From the NCBI RefSeq assembly GCF_023805255.1, contig NZ_JAMSCK010000003.1, positions 248,001 to 312,000 of the forward strand: a stretch of 64,000 bases of DNA, given 5' to 3'. Under the pieces are notes generated by a model. That model was not told the DNA's origin. It saw only the letters and a list, made by a program, of their open reading frames with translations, and searched no databases. Positions 18,769 through 28,212 of the stretch are shown here, in pieces (positions within the stretch are counted from its first letter, which is position 1; each line of letters starts with the position of its first letter). The DNA comes from Gramella jeungdoensis (GTDB taxonomy: Bacteria; Bacteroidota; Bacteroidia; Flavobacteriales; Flavobacteriaceae). Position numbers and translations under genes: made by a program.

Positions 18769-18799
18769 TTGTAAGGCTTTGAGTATGAAATTATCTTTG
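18769..18799 (+). promoter_or_regulatory. Promoter of mfd
   Basis: TTG at 18769-18771, a 20-base spacer, then TATCTTTG at 18792-18799, an excellent consensus match. The mfd ATG is only five bases after the -7 box, so the mRNA may be nearly leaderless. Confidence 0.65.
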
Positions 18800-18804
18800 C
18801 GGCA

Positions 18805-21800
18805 ATGAGTACAAATCTTATCGCCCAAAGTTTTGCACAATCCCCGCTACAGCAGGAATTGCAGAATGCTATTTCCTATTCTGAAAATATCAACGAAAAA
18901 TTACACCTTAAAGGCCTTGTGGGATCGGCCTTATCTTTTGTGATTTCCAATGCTTTTAATGAGTCTGAGCGTCCCTTTCTTTTAATTTTCAATGATAAGG
19001 AAGAAGCAGCCTACTACCTGAATGACCTGGAACAGCTGGTTGGCGAGAAGAACGTACTTTTTTATCCGGGAAGTTACCGTAGACCCTACCAAATAGAAGA
19101 AACCGACAATGCCAATGTTCTTTTAAGAGCCGAAGTACTTAACCGGATAAATTCAAGAAAGAAACCGGCCATTATTGTAACCTATCCAGATGCGCTTTTT
19201 GAAAAGGTAGTGACCAGAAAAGAACTTGACCGAAGCACCTTAAAAATAGCTGTTGGTGATGAACTTTCGATCGATTTTGTGAATGAAGTCCTTTTTGAAT
19301 ACCAGTTCAAAAGAGTGGATTTTGTAACCGAACCTGGAGAATTCTCGGTTCGCGGAGGGATCATCGATGTTTTTTCATTTAGTCATGATGAACCTTACCG
19401 AATAGAATTCTTTGGTGATGAAGTAGATAGTATCAGAACCTTTGATGTGGAAACCCAGCTTTCCACCGATAAAAAGAAGAAGATCTCGGTAATGCCCAAT
19501 GTGGAGAACAAACATCTCGATGAAGTCCGGGAGAGCTTTCTAAAATATATTTCGGCAAAAACTGTCATTTTCATTAAGAACCTGGACCTTCTTGCGGCGC
19601 AAACCGACAAGCTGTTTAAAAAAGCTGAAGAAGCCTTTAAGGAGCTATCGGAAGATGTAAAACATAGTGAGCCGAAAGAACTTTTCTGCAATGCTGAATT
19701 ATTAAAAAAACAACTCCTGGAATATGCTATTGTTGAATTAAGCACACAGGCCTTTCTGAATCCGAAAAAGCAATTTGAATTCAACACTAAACCTCAGCCC
19801 TCTTTCAATAAGCAGTTTGATCTCTTAATCGAAAATCTTATTGAAAATCAGCAAGCCGGTTACACGAATTTCATCTGTTGTGTGAGTGAGCAACAAGCCA
19901 AAAGATTCCACGATATTTTTGATGACCAGGAACAGGAAGTAAAATATCAGACCCCGGTATTTTCAATGTTCCAGGGATTTATTGATGAAGACTCAAAAAC
20001 TGTTTGCTATACCGATCACCAGATCTTTGAACGTTATCACAAATTTCACCTTAAGAATGGTTACGCTAAAAAACAGGCGATCACCCTTAAAGAACTTACT
20101 AATCTGGAAGTTGGAGATTATGTAACCCATATAGATCATGGGATTGGAAAGTTTGGCGGACTACAGAAGATAGATGTTGAAGGAAAAAAGCAGGAAGCCA
20201 TTAAATTGATCTATGGTGAACGTGATATCCTGTATCTGAGCATTCACTCTCTCCATAAGATCTCAAAATTCAACGGAAAGGACGGGAAGCCTCCGAAAAT
20301 ATACAAACTGGGCAGCAATGCCTGGAAGAACCTGAAGAAGAAGACCAAGGCACGAGTTAAACATATCGCTTACGACCTTATCAAATTATATGCAAAGCGC
20401 CGACTCGAAAAAGGTTTTAAATACGATCCTGATTCCTATTTACAGCACGAACTGGAAGCCTCTTTTATGTATGAGGACACTCCCGATCAAAGCTCGGCGA
20501 CCGAAGCCGTGAAAAAAGACATGGAGAACGAGCGACCAATGGATCGACTTGTATGTGGAGATGTAGGCTTCGGAAAGACCGAAGTTGCCATCAGGGCGGC
20601 CTTTAAAGCGGTTGATAATGGCAAACAGGTAGCCGTACTTGTGCCAACCACCATTCTGGCATTCCAGCATCACCAGACCTTTACTGAAAGACTAAAGGAT
20701 TTCCCGGTTCGTATAGACTATCTTAACCGTTTCAGAACAGCGAAAGAGCGCAGGGAAACCTTACAGGACCTGGAAAACGGAAAAGTGGATATTATCATTG
20801 GTACGCATCAGCTGGTAAATAAAACCGTAAAATTCAAGGATCTCGGTCTGTTAATCGTAGATGAAGAACAGAAATTTGGAGTGGCCGTAAAAGACAAGCT
20901 TAAAACGATTAGGGAAAATGTAGATACTTTAACGCTAACGGCAACGCCAATTCCAAGAACGCTTCAATTCAGTTTGATGGCTGCGCGTGATCTTTCCACA
21001 ATTACAACTCCCCCGCCCAACCGTTATCCTATCGAAACCCATGTGATCAGATTTTCAGAAGAGATCATCAGGGATGCTATTTCCTATGAAATTCAGCGTG
21101 GCGGCCAGGTATTCTTTATCCACAACAGGGTTGAGAACATTAAGGAAGTGGCAGGTATGATACAGCGACTGGTTCCCGATGCCAAGATAGGTGTGGGTCA
21201 CGGACAGATGGAAGGTAAGAAACTGGAAAGATTGATGCTCAGCTTTATCAATGGTGAGTTTGATGTCCTGGTCTCAACCACGATCGTGGAAAGCGGACTG
21301 GATGTTTCAGAAGCCAACACCATTTTTATTAATAATGCCAATAACTTTGGGCTTTCAGACCTTCACCAGATGCGGGGCCGTGTTGGTAGAAGTAACAAGA
21401 AAGCATTCTGTTATTTTATCACTCCGCCTTACTCTGCCATGACCGAAGATGCCAGGAAACGTATCACCGCCCTTGAGCAATTTTCAGAATTGGGAAGCGG
21501 TTTCAATATTGCGATGAAAGATCTTGAGATTCGGGGTGCCGGGGACCTTTTAGGTGGTGAACAAAGCGGATTTATTAATGATATCGGATTTGATACTTAT
21601 CAAAAGATCCTGAACGAAGCGATCGAGGAATTAAAGGAGAACGAATTCAGAGACCTTTACGCCGAAACTGAAGATCTGGAGCATAAGGATTTTGTAAAGG
21701 ACACCCAGATAGACACCGATTTTGAATTGTTGTTCCCCGACGATTATATCAACAATATTACTGAAAGGCTTAACCTTTATACCAAACTGAATGAGCTTAA

Positions 21801-22185
21801 AACCGAAGAGGAGCTTCAGCAATTCGAAACAGAATTGATAGACAGATTTGGTGAATTACCCGTACAGGCGGTAGACCTGTTAAATAGTGTTCGAATAAAA
21901 TGGATCGCTTCCCATATGGGCTTAGAAAAGATCATTATGAAAAAAGGCAAGTTTGTGGGCTATTTTATTTCCGATCAAAAATCAAGATTCTACCAGACCC
22001 ATAATTTCACAAAGATCCTTCAGTATGTTCAAACACATCCGCAAACCTGCAAGATGAAGGAAAAACAAACCAGAAACGGTCTGCGTTTACTGCTGACTTT
22101 TGAAAAAATAACTTCTGTTGAGAAAGCTTTAAAAGTGTTGCAACCTCTGGATTTCAGGGAGAAGAAGGAAGAAACTGTTAGTTAA
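18805..22185 (+). CDS. mfd: Transcription-repair coupling factor Mfd
   Basis: A 1126-residue ATP-dependent translocase that removes stalled RNA polymerase and recruits UvrA to the lesion. In order: a UvrB-like N-terminal module with YPGSYRRPYQ and the VRGGIIDVFS block, an RNA-polymerase-interacting domain starting near 437 (GDYVTHIDHGIGKFGG), and the RecG-like helicase with Walker A GDVGFGKTE near 587. The DEEQ box is near 686, with TATPIPRTLQ and MRGRVGRS after it. A C-terminal D7 module ends the protein. It is monocistronic. uvrC is also in this window, at 44827-46620. Confidence 0.97.
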   Translation: MSTNLIAQSFAQSPLQQELQNAISYSENINEKLHLKGLVGSALSFVISNAFNESERPFLLIFNDKEEAAYYLNDLEQLVGEKNVLFYPGSYRRPYQIEETDNANVLLRAEVLNRINSRKKPAIIVTYPDALFEKVVTRKELDRSTLKIAVGDELSIDFVNEVLFEYQFKRVDFVTEPGEFSVRGGIIDVFSFSHDEPYRIEFFGDEVDSIRTFDVETQLSTDKKKKISVMPNVENKHLDEVRESFLKYISAKTVIFIKNLDLLAAQTDKLFKKAEEAFKELSEDVKHSEPKELFCNAELLKKQLLEYAIVELSTQAFLNPKKQFEFNTKPQPSFNKQFDLLIENLIENQQAGYTNFICCVSEQQAKRFHDIFDDQEQEVKYQTPVFSMFQGFIDEDSKTVCYTDHQIFERYHKFHLKNGYAKKQAITLKELTNLEVGDYVTHIDHGIGKFGGLQKIDVEGKKQEAIKLIYGERDILYLSIHSLHKISKFNGKDGKPPKIYKLGSNAWKNLKKKTKARVKHIAYDLIKLYAKRRLEKGFKYDPDSYLQHELEASFMYEDTPDQSSATEAVKKDMENERPMDRLVCGDVGFGKTEVAIRAAFKAVDNGKQVAVLVPTTILAFQHHQTFTERLKDFPVRIDYLNRFRTAKERRETLQDLENGKVDIIIGTHQLVNKTVKFKDLGLLIVDEEQKFGVAVKDKLKTIRENVDTLTLTATPIPRTLQFSLMAARDLSTITTPPPNRYPIETHVIRFSEEIIRDAISYEIQRGGQVFFIHNRVENIKEVAGMIQRLVPDAKIGVGHGQMEGKKLERLMLSFINGEFDVLVSTTIVESGLDVSEANTIFINNANNFGLSDLHQMRGRVGRSNKKAFCYFITPPYSAMTEDARKRITALEQFSELGSGFNIAMKDLEIRGAGDLLGGEQSGFINDIGFDTYQKILNEAIEELKENEFRDLYAETEDLEHKDFVKDTQIDTDFELLFPDDYINNITERLNLYTKLNELKTEEELQQFETELIDRFGELPVQAVDLLNSVRIKWIASHMGLEKIIMKKGKFVGYFISDQKSRFYQTHNFTKILQYVQTHPQTCKMKEKQTRNGLRLLLTFEKITSVEKALKVLQPLDFREKKEETVS

Positions 22186-22200
22186 AGATAAACTTCCGGA

Positions 22201-22256
22201 CCTTTCCGTCAGATTCCATCTGACACCTTCCCTAAAATTTAGGGAACGAGCTTTTT
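22201..22256 (+). repeat. Two-hairpin palindromic repeat, copy A
   Basis: Hairpin 1 is GTCAGAT/ATCTGAC (22208-22214 with 22218-22224). Hairpin 2 is TTCCCTAAA/TTTAGGGAA (22228-22236 with 22238-22246). The unit ends in GAGCTTTTT at 22248-22256. The same layout recurs as copy B at 22698-22754. It lies between mfd and the DUF559 gene and could also act as a terminator for mfd. Confidence 0.85.
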
Positions 22257-22271
22257 GTATGAATTTATCCT

Positions 22272-22316
22272 CTCCTATTTCCTAGGAGGGGTGTCAGCCC
22301 CAGGCTGACTGGGTGG
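22272..22316 (-). repeat. Two-hairpin palindromic repeat, inverted copy
   Basis: Read on the minus strand it has the same order: hairpin GTCAGCC/GGCTGAC, then ACC, then a hairpin CTCCTA/TAGGAG. On the plus strand the arms are 22293-22299 with 22303-22309, and 22272-22277 with 22283-22288. It is head-to-head with copy A and abuts the DUF559 stop codon. Confidence 0.75.
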
Positions 22317-22320
22317 TCAG

Positions 22321-22680
22321 TTAATTTCTAAAATTATCCTTTATCTCCTGCAAGACCTGTTCAAGATTTTCAAAAACAAGCTTATTCTCAAACCTTACCA
22401 CCCTAATTCCTAAATTATTTAAATCCTGTGTTCTATTTGAATCAGATTCATGAGCCAACTCATTGTAATGTCCTTGTCCGTCAAGTTCCACAACCAATCT
22501 TTCTTCAGGACAGTAGAAATCGGCAATATAATTTTCAATACTATGCTGTCTTCTAAATTTTCTACCTCCTAGCCTTCTATTCTGCAAGCATTTCCAGAGA
22601 AAAGCTTCAGCAGGAGTAGGAGATTTTCTTAGCTTCTTGCGATATGGTTCCAGGTACTTTTTGTTGTGAATTCTTCTCAT
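22321..22680 (-). CDS. DUF559 Vsr-like endonuclease-domain protein
   Basis: A 119-residue protein of the DUF559 family, in the PD-(D/E)XK / very-short-patch-repair nuclease superfamily. The core FRRQHSIENYIADFYCPEE followed by VELDGQGHY gives candidate catalytic D54, E65 and D67 plus H71. The basic N-terminus (about 1-20) could bind DNA. It is complete for the family. It sits alone between palindromic repeats: two head-to-head copies at its 3' end and one at its 5' end. The family has no settled function; a link with the repeats is my inference. Confidence 0.85.
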   Translation of the reverse strand: MRRIHNKKYLEPYRKKLRKSPTPAEAFLWKCLQNRRLGGRKFRRQHSIENYIADFYCPEERLVVELDGQGHYNELAHESDSNRTQDLNNLGIRVVRFENKLVFENLEQVLQEIKDNFRN

Positions 22681-22697
22681 GATGATCTTAGTTTTGA

Positions 22698-22754
22698 CCC
22701 TTCCGTCCAGCTAAAGCTGGACACCTTCCCTAAATTTTAGGAAAAGAGCTTTTT
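22698..22754 (+). repeat. Two-hairpin palindromic repeat, copy B
   Basis: It has the same framework as copy A: CCTTCCGTC, hairpin 1 GTCCAGC/GCTGGAC (22705-22711 with 22716-22722), ACACCTTCCCTAAA, hairpin 2 CCTAAA/TTTAGG (22729-22734 with 22736-22741), then GAGCTTTTT at 22746-22754. The stem of hairpin 1 differs from copy A on both arms, keeping the pairing. It lies between the DUF559 start and the end of the DUF5689 gene. Confidence 0.85.
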
Positions 22755-22761
22755 AAATAAA

Positions 22762-24147
22762 TTAATTTCCTGTTACCCTAACATTATCCAGATCATAAGT
22801 TGTGGTTTTATCTGGGGCTGAGCCAAGGTATCTGAATCCTATCCATACCTTTCCTCCGAGACAGGAAATATCGATTTTAGATTTTGTAAAAATTCTGGAA
22901 TTACTACCTGAAGGTCCAAGAGGAATATTAGCATCCAGTTCAGTCCATTCCGTTGTTTGAGGATCACCTGTGAAATTACTGGTTACATAAACTTCCATCA
23001 AAATACCTTTATCATAAGATGACAAAATATCAAAACTCAGAACTTCGCTGGTTGAATTGTCAAGATCAATCACCGGTGTCACCAACCAGGCTTCCAAAGG
23101 ACTTTCCAAAGTATTGTATGCTGAAATCCTTAGGATACGGTTACCACTGGATAGAGTAGGTTTGAATTTCGTTTCTCCCCCACTCACATTAATGTTTGTC
23201 CAATGCCTGGAATTAAGGGTTGTATTTGATGTAACACCTTCAAAATTTTCCTCAAATATCATCTTAGTCCCTTCATTAGTATCATCTCCGCAATCCAGAT
23301 AAACTGGATCGCAACGTTGGCCGTTCATATCCAATTTATCTGGTGAAGTTATCATTATTACATAATGCTCATCGAAAAAATCCCTGGTCAGGATTCCCTC
23401 AATGCTACCGGAACCCTCGGGAATCAAAAGGGATTTGAAATTTGAAAAAGTGCTGGTGCTCAACAATACGGTTTCTCCAGTTTCGCAACTTTCCAGCTGG
23501 CGTTCACCGTCGTACTGATCGGCCGGATTTGAAGCAAAGGAATACACCTGATCTTCTTTTACCAGGTTTCTGTCAAACTGAACATTTTCAAGCTTTACAT
23601 AAAGGTTCTTTTTCTCCTGAGAAAAATTGGAGATTTTGATCTCTAAAGGAACTATCTCTGCAGTTTCTTCGGTTCTCATCACATGGTCATCGATCATGGA
23701 ATTCGGAATTGGGACTACATCGCCCCTGTTCTGAATTCCTAATTGCAGAACTCCGTTGTTATACCAGAGACTTAATCCGTCAAGTTTCACATAAATCTTT
23801 CTTCCAAAATTGAAAGTTTGAAATAATGAGTTATGGTCAAGTAAAATCTGTATTCCAGAAGTTGGATTCACTGGTTTATCCTGAACTATAAGCTCTTTAT
23901 AAAAATTCCCTCCAGCATCATCGGAGATCACATAACCCGAAAACCAGGTATTAGTTCTCTGAAATGTATAAATCTCCCCTGTTTCAAAATTATAATTGCC
24001 TTTTACCGCGTCTATACTGGTGAGATTACCTTCAAATTCTATTTGCACCGGATCAATTTCAGGCAGTCCAAAATCATCGGTTTTCACACAACCAGCCAAA
24101 ATCAAAATGATTATTAAAATCACATTCTTAAAAATCTTCATATTCAT
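22762..24147 (-). CDS. DUF5689 lipoprotein with choice-of-anchor J-like C-terminus
   Basis: A 461-residue lipoprotein: hydrophobic N-terminus ending ILAGC with the lipidated cysteine at 20. Residues about 35-285 match DUF5689, a beta-rich, probably OB-fold-containing domain often found next to secreted nucleases in Bacteroidota. The last 170 residues (FEENFEG ... LDNVRVTGN) resemble a jelly-roll choice-of-anchor J domain. It starts 5 bases after the TonB receptor gene, forming a receptor/surface-lipoprotein pair. I infer substrate capture at the cell surface; the substrate may be nucleic acid, given the nuclease genes nearby. Confidence 0.85.
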   Translation of the reverse strand: MNMKIFKNVILIIILILAGCVKTDDFGLPEIDPVQIEFEGNLTSIDAVKGNYNFETGEIYTFQRTNTWFSGYVISDDAGGNFYKELIVQDKPVNPTSGIQILLDHNSLFQTFNFGRKIYVKLDGLSLWYNNGVLQLGIQNRGDVVPIPNSMIDDHVMRTEETAEIVPLEIKISNFSQEKKNLYVKLENVQFDRNLVKEDQVYSFASNPADQYDGERQLESCETGETVLLSTSTFSNFKSLLIPEGSGSIEGILTRDFFDEHYVIMITSPDKLDMNGQRCDPVYLDCGDDTNEGTKMIFEENFEGVTSNTTLNSRHWTNINVSGGETKFKPTLSSGNRILRISAYNTLESPLEAWLVTPVIDLDNSTSEVLSFDILSSYDKGILMEVYVTSNFTGDPQTTEWTELDANIPLGPSGSNSRIFTKSKIDISCLGGKVWIGFRYLGSAPDKTTTYDLDNVRVTGN

Positions 24148-24152
24148 ACTTC

Positions 24153-26978
24153 TTAAAACCTTAAATAAATATTCGCAAAAAAAGTCGTTCCCTGTCCATA
24201 CCAGTATTTAGGAGCAAACAGCGATAATTCTCTATCCATATCCTCTTTTAAACTCCGATAATTGGCATTTCTACCCTGCTCGTAACCGCCACTTTTATAT
24301 AGAACATTAAAAATATTATTGAGACTGATAAAAGTGCCCAGGTATTTATCTTTGATTCGCCAGGACTTGCCACCTACGGCATTCACCAGGAAATAATCAT
24401 CAAACTTTTCCTGTTGCAGAAGTTTGGTTGCGATCTCGGGGTCATACTCAATCAGAGACAAACCATCATAATCCTTTTGAAAATTTGTAGTTCTTGTAAG
24501 CGGATTTATATCAATAAATGCATTTGAAAAATAGTTGAGAGTGGTTCCAAACCACCAGAAATCGGGATCCCGATATTCAAAACCTAATTGTGCCGCGGTT
24601 TGTGGTCCACCTGGCAAATAATAATTCTTCAAATAAGCTTTACCATAATCAAGTCTCGTGTCGAAACTTGCAGAGCTTAAGGACAGGTTTGGATTATTAG
24701 CATAAATATATTCGCCCAAAGCCAGGGCAGATTTTACTTTGATCGTGGAAGTAAGTTGAGATTCGGCACCAACTTCTATCCCGTAATAATGTTTGTTCAT
24801 GTCGCTCAATACTTCCTGAACAAAAGCAGTAGTATTTTCAAGCTCCATACCGGAAAGCCCATCGGCATAGTAATAAGAAACCTCGGTAACATCTGAAATT
24901 TCAGTAAAGTAACCAGTGAGCCTGAAATTGAGAAATGAAGAGCGATAACGATATGAAAGATCGCCTGTTTTTATTTTCTCTTCATCCAGATCGGGAACCA
25001 AAAGATTATTCTGTCTTGGATTAATAAAGGCATTCCGGTATCCGGGAGATTTAGTGAAATAGCCAGCGTTCAGTTCAATATTCTGCCGTCCGGATATTTT
25101 ATAGACCGTCCCCGATTTAATTCCGAAATTGAGAAATTCGGCCACTGCGCTTTTACCTAATGAACTATCCTGGAAAACACCGTTCTGATAATTACCATTT
25201 CTCTGATAACTTACTGACTCCAGGTTTCCACCTAGATAAACTTCCCATTTTCTGATTGTCCATTGTAGCTGACCAAAGACCTCCGATTCTTCAGCATTTA
25301 TATCATAATCATACTTATAGCGATCTTTCTCAGCAACAAGTCGGTTAGGATTTTGCAAATCGCTTTGTGCTGCCAAGCCCGGAATATCCCCAAATTCATC
25401 CAGAACAAAAATGTCTATGTCCAGAAATTGATTTCCTCCTAAAAGATCTTTAAGTCGCGCAAAATTCTGACTCTCCAATCGGCTAAATCTTATAGAGGAA
25501 TTTAATTTCAGATTATTCTTCAGCTCTAAATCCAGAATGGAATTGACCGAAATCTGCGAATCCTTATTAACATCTTCCGCCAGAGCATAGATACTATTCT
25601 GTCCATTTTCTAAAGCGGTGAGATTTGCCGAATACAAGGAATCCCAATCCAATTGACCGTTTTCATTTATTTCATTTTGTGCACGATAGGCCGCTTCAAA
25701 ATTCTGGTTGTCCTCAAATCTTAAAAAGTAGGAGGGCAATTTCTGAAAATAGACAGGATCGGGATTTGCTCCTCCTCCGTAAAAAGAGGTTTGACCATTT
25801 GCCAAATTCAGGGTGGTCCCTCCATAGTCGATCCTGGAATTCGCCGTTTCTCCAAATTGATATGAGAAATTAGTATTCAAGCCGGCCTTTTTTGAAATAG
25901 ACCAGAAATGATTCAGCATAAGGATGGGTTCTTTGATCTCACGCATCCGGGAATTCCTTATCTCACTGTTCTGATATCCCCAGTAAGGATTGTAGGTTCT
26001 ACCTTTAAGCTCAAAGATCTCCTCGGTTAGCGCTGCTGAACGACCGCGAATATTAGGAGTATAAATTCCGCTAAAATTGATTGAATGAGCTTCATTAAGT
26101 TTCTTTTCTGCAGAGACAAAAAAAGAATTTGCATCATAGACCGTCCCATCTACATATCCTTCTTTTGCAAACCTGCGGCCAAGAGAAAGAGCATAATACC
26201 AACCATTCCTTTCTTCGCCCGAAGCATAAGTGGCCATCATACGCCCGGTATAACTTCTATTAGAACCTGCAAGAGAAAGCCGGCCGCCTTTTTGGTATTT
26301 AGAGGCTCTCATGAAAATATTTGTACTTCCGCCAAGAGCTCCAAACTGATAGTCATTTGCAGCTATTCCATTAGTGAAGACCTGGTTGCGTTGCACATCA
26401 TTGAGTCCTCCCCAATTGCTCCACTGAGGCCTGCCATCATAAAATTTATTCATTTCCAGCCCATTGATAAGGATCTTTCCGTAATCTGAACCCAGACCTC
26501 TCGGTCTAAAGAAGGTCTGGCTAAAATCGAATGCGGCGGCATTGAGAAAAACATCCCTACTGGATTGAAGGATGCCGGAAACATTATCAAATTCAGCTTC
26601 TTCAGAAAGCAATTCGGCATCGGTTAGGCTTATAATGGCCTGTTGATTTTGTTCAAAAGCCGGATCCACCTGTAAGAGAACAGTTCCTAGATCTTTTTTT
26701 GAACTGCCAATATTTACTGGAATACGCTTAAGCAGATAGGCAGATTTGTCAATTCTCAAAATATATTCGCCAGGGGCAATATCGTTCAGGTCCAGCTGGA
26801 ATTCACCATCGGAATCAGAAAATACATCCGTAAAATAACCTTCGATAGAAACTTTTACCTGTGGTAAGGGCACTTCGGTAAAGGCATCTGCAAATCTACC
26901 TGTAATGGAGATGTGCTGGGCGTTCAAAACCATGCCGGTGAGCATGGTAATGACCACCAGAATAACCTTTATGTTCAT
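24153..26978 (-). CDS. TonB-dependent outer membrane receptor (paired with DUF5689 lipoprotein)
   Basis: A 941-residue outer membrane receptor. After a signal peptide ending in LNAQ comes a carboxypeptidase-like regulatory domain (about 22-105), then a plug (about 120-230, with FFRPRGLGSDYGKILINGLEM) and a 22-strand type barrel ending in ANIYLRF with the terminal Phe. It imports a substrate using TonB energy. It is the first gene of a two-gene operon with the DUF5689 lipoprotein and divergent from a secreted EEP-family phosphodiesterase gene. The substrate is not readable from sequence. Confidence 0.93.
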   Translation of the reverse strand: MNIKVILVVITMLTGMVLNAQHISITGRFADAFTEVPLPQVKVSIEGYFTDVFSDSDGEFQLDLNDIAPGEYILRIDKSAYLLKRIPVNIGSSKKDLGTVLLQVDPAFEQNQQAIISLTDAELLSEEAEFDNVSGILQSSRDVFLNAAAFDFSQTFFRPRGLGSDYGKILINGLEMNKFYDGRPQWSNWGGLNDVQRNQVFTNGIAANDYQFGALGGSTNIFMRASKYQKGGRLSLAGSNRSYTGRMMATYASGEERNGWYYALSLGRRFAKEGYVDGTVYDANSFFVSAEKKLNEAHSINFSGIYTPNIRGRSAALTEEIFELKGRTYNPYWGYQNSEIRNSRMREIKEPILMLNHFWSISKKAGLNTNFSYQFGETANSRIDYGGTTLNLANGQTSFYGGGANPDPVYFQKLPSYFLRFEDNQNFEAAYRAQNEINENGQLDWDSLYSANLTALENGQNSIYALAEDVNKDSQISVNSILDLELKNNLKLNSSIRFSRLESQNFARLKDLLGGNQFLDIDIFVLDEFGDIPGLAAQSDLQNPNRLVAEKDRYKYDYDINAEESEVFGQLQWTIRKWEVYLGGNLESVSYQRNGNYQNGVFQDSSLGKSAVAEFLNFGIKSGTVYKISGRQNIELNAGYFTKSPGYRNAFINPRQNNLLVPDLDEEKIKTGDLSYRYRSSFLNFRLTGYFTEISDVTEVSYYYADGLSGMELENTTAFVQEVLSDMNKHYYGIEVGAESQLTSTIKVKSALALGEYIYANNPNLSLSSASFDTRLDYGKAYLKNYYLPGGPQTAAQLGFEYRDPDFWWFGTTLNYFSNAFIDINPLTRTTNFQKDYDGLSLIEYDPEIATKLLQQEKFDDYFLVNAVGGKSWRIKDKYLGTFISLNNIFNVLYKSGGYEQGRNANYRSLKEDMDRELSLFAPKYWYGQGTTFFANIYLRF

Positions 26979-27074
26979 TTAATCGCCCCAAAATAATTTT
27001 GATAAAATTTAAGCGAGTAAATATATACTAAACTTATTTTCAGTACTTTAAAAAAGTAATAAATTTTTAAAAAT

Positions 27075-28151
27075 TTGAGGAAATACCTGATCTGTCTATT
27101 CAGAAATCTGATTATTCTGAGTATTCATCTGACCTTTTTTAGTCCTTCCGCTCAGGAAAAAAGAGATTACCTAATAAGTACCATTGCATTTTATAATGTA
27201 GAAAACCTATTTGATACCGAAGACAATCCCGAAACTTTTGATGATGACAGGACAGCCTCGGGAAAAGATGCGTGGACCGATGACAAGTACCAAAAAAAGA
27301 TTGATAATATAAGCAGGGTACTTTCAGAAATCGGTTGTGATATGACTCCGGAACCGGCGTCAATTATCGGTCTTTGCGAGATAGAGAACAGAAAAGTGCT
27401 TGAAGATCTTATTAACCACCCTAATTTGAGAAATTACAATTATGGTATTATACATTTCGACTCTCAGGACGAACGAGGCGTGGATACGGCACTTTTATAT
27501 AGAAAACAATACTTTACTCCTCTGGACACTAAAAACCGGAGGCTGGTGATCTATGAAGCCGACAACCCTTCAAAAAGGGATTACACCCGGGATCAATTAG
27601 TGGTAACCGGACTTTTGAACAAGGAAGAGATAAGTTTTATCGTAAATCACTGGCCATCGCGGGGCGGTGGAGAAGCACGAAGCGCCTATAAAAGGGAAAA
27701 AGCAGCGATCCTTAACAAAAGGATCATCGACTCCCTGGTAAAATTAAATCCTGAAGCTAAAATCATCAGCATGGGAGATTTCAACGATGATCCAACCAAT
27801 AAAAGCTTTAAAAAGATCCTGAAAACGGAAGGAGAGAGAAACCGACTTTCAGAAAATTCGCTTTTTAATCCTATGGAAATCATGCTGAAGGAAGGCAAAG
27901 GTAGCCTCGCCTACCGGGATAGCTGGAACTTATTTGACCAGATCTATATGACTTCGAACCTTGTGAAAAGGAATGGACAAGGATATGAATTCTACAAAGC
28001 AGGCATTTTCAATAAGCCGTATCTTATCACTCAAAATGGGCAGTTTAAAAGCTATCCTTTCAGGACTTATGGCTACTCGGGTTATGAAGGCGGTTATAGT
28101 GATCACTTTCCGGTTTATATCTACCTGATAAGGCAGATCAATTCAAATTAA
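27075..28151 (+). CDS. Secreted endonuclease/exonuclease/phosphatase (EEP) family protein
   Basis: A 358-residue EEP-fold metal-dependent phosphodiesterase with an N-terminal signal peptide (RNLIILSIHLTFFSPSAQ). Catalytic blocks are YNVENLFDTED, the Mg-binding glutamate in GLCEIENR, IVNHWPSRGG, GDFNDDP and the SDHFPVYI terminal His. The start is a TTG at 27075: no ATG precedes the signal peptide, and a stop at 27060 limits the frame. An exported EEP protein could degrade DNA, RNA or phosphoesters. It is divergent from the TonB receptor gene and lies in the nuclease-rich region. Confidence 0.9.
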   Translation: MRKYLICLFRNLIILSIHLTFFSPSAQEKRDYLISTIAFYNVENLFDTEDNPETFDDDRTASGKDAWTDDKYQKKIDNISRVLSEIGCDMTPEPASIIGLCEIENRKVLEDLINHPNLRNYNYGIIHFDSQDERGVDTALLYRKQYFTPLDTKNRRLVIYEADNPSKRDYTRDQLVVTGLLNKEEISFIVNHWPSRGGGEARSAYKREKAAILNKRIIDSLVKLNPEAKIISMGDFNDDPTNKSFKKILKTEGERNRLSENSLFNPMEIMLKEGKGSLAYRDSWNLFDQIYMTSNLVKRNGQGYEFYKAGIFNKPYLITQNGQFKSYPFRTYGYSGYEGGYSDHFPVYIYLIRQINSN

Positions 28152-28166
28152 AGATTCCTATCTAAG

Positions 28167-28200
28167 TCATCCTCACCCGATAGCTATCGGGTGAGGATGA
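28167..28200. repeat. 34-bp perfect palindrome
   Basis: Two 17-base arms without a loop, centred on GATAGCTATC (arm sequence TCATCCTCACCCGATAG). It lies 15 bases after the EEP stop codon. It could form a cruciform or a strong RNA hairpin. There is no T-run next to it, and a separate terminator follows at 28213-28241. Confidence 0.9.
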
Positions 28201-28212
28201 TCTCCAAAAAAC

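Noticed and set aside
22201-22757. DUF559 gene plus repeats as a classic insertion sequence
   Set aside because: There is no transposase, no clear target-site duplication, and the flanking repeats are unequal in number and orientation, so I describe it as a repeat-associated gene.
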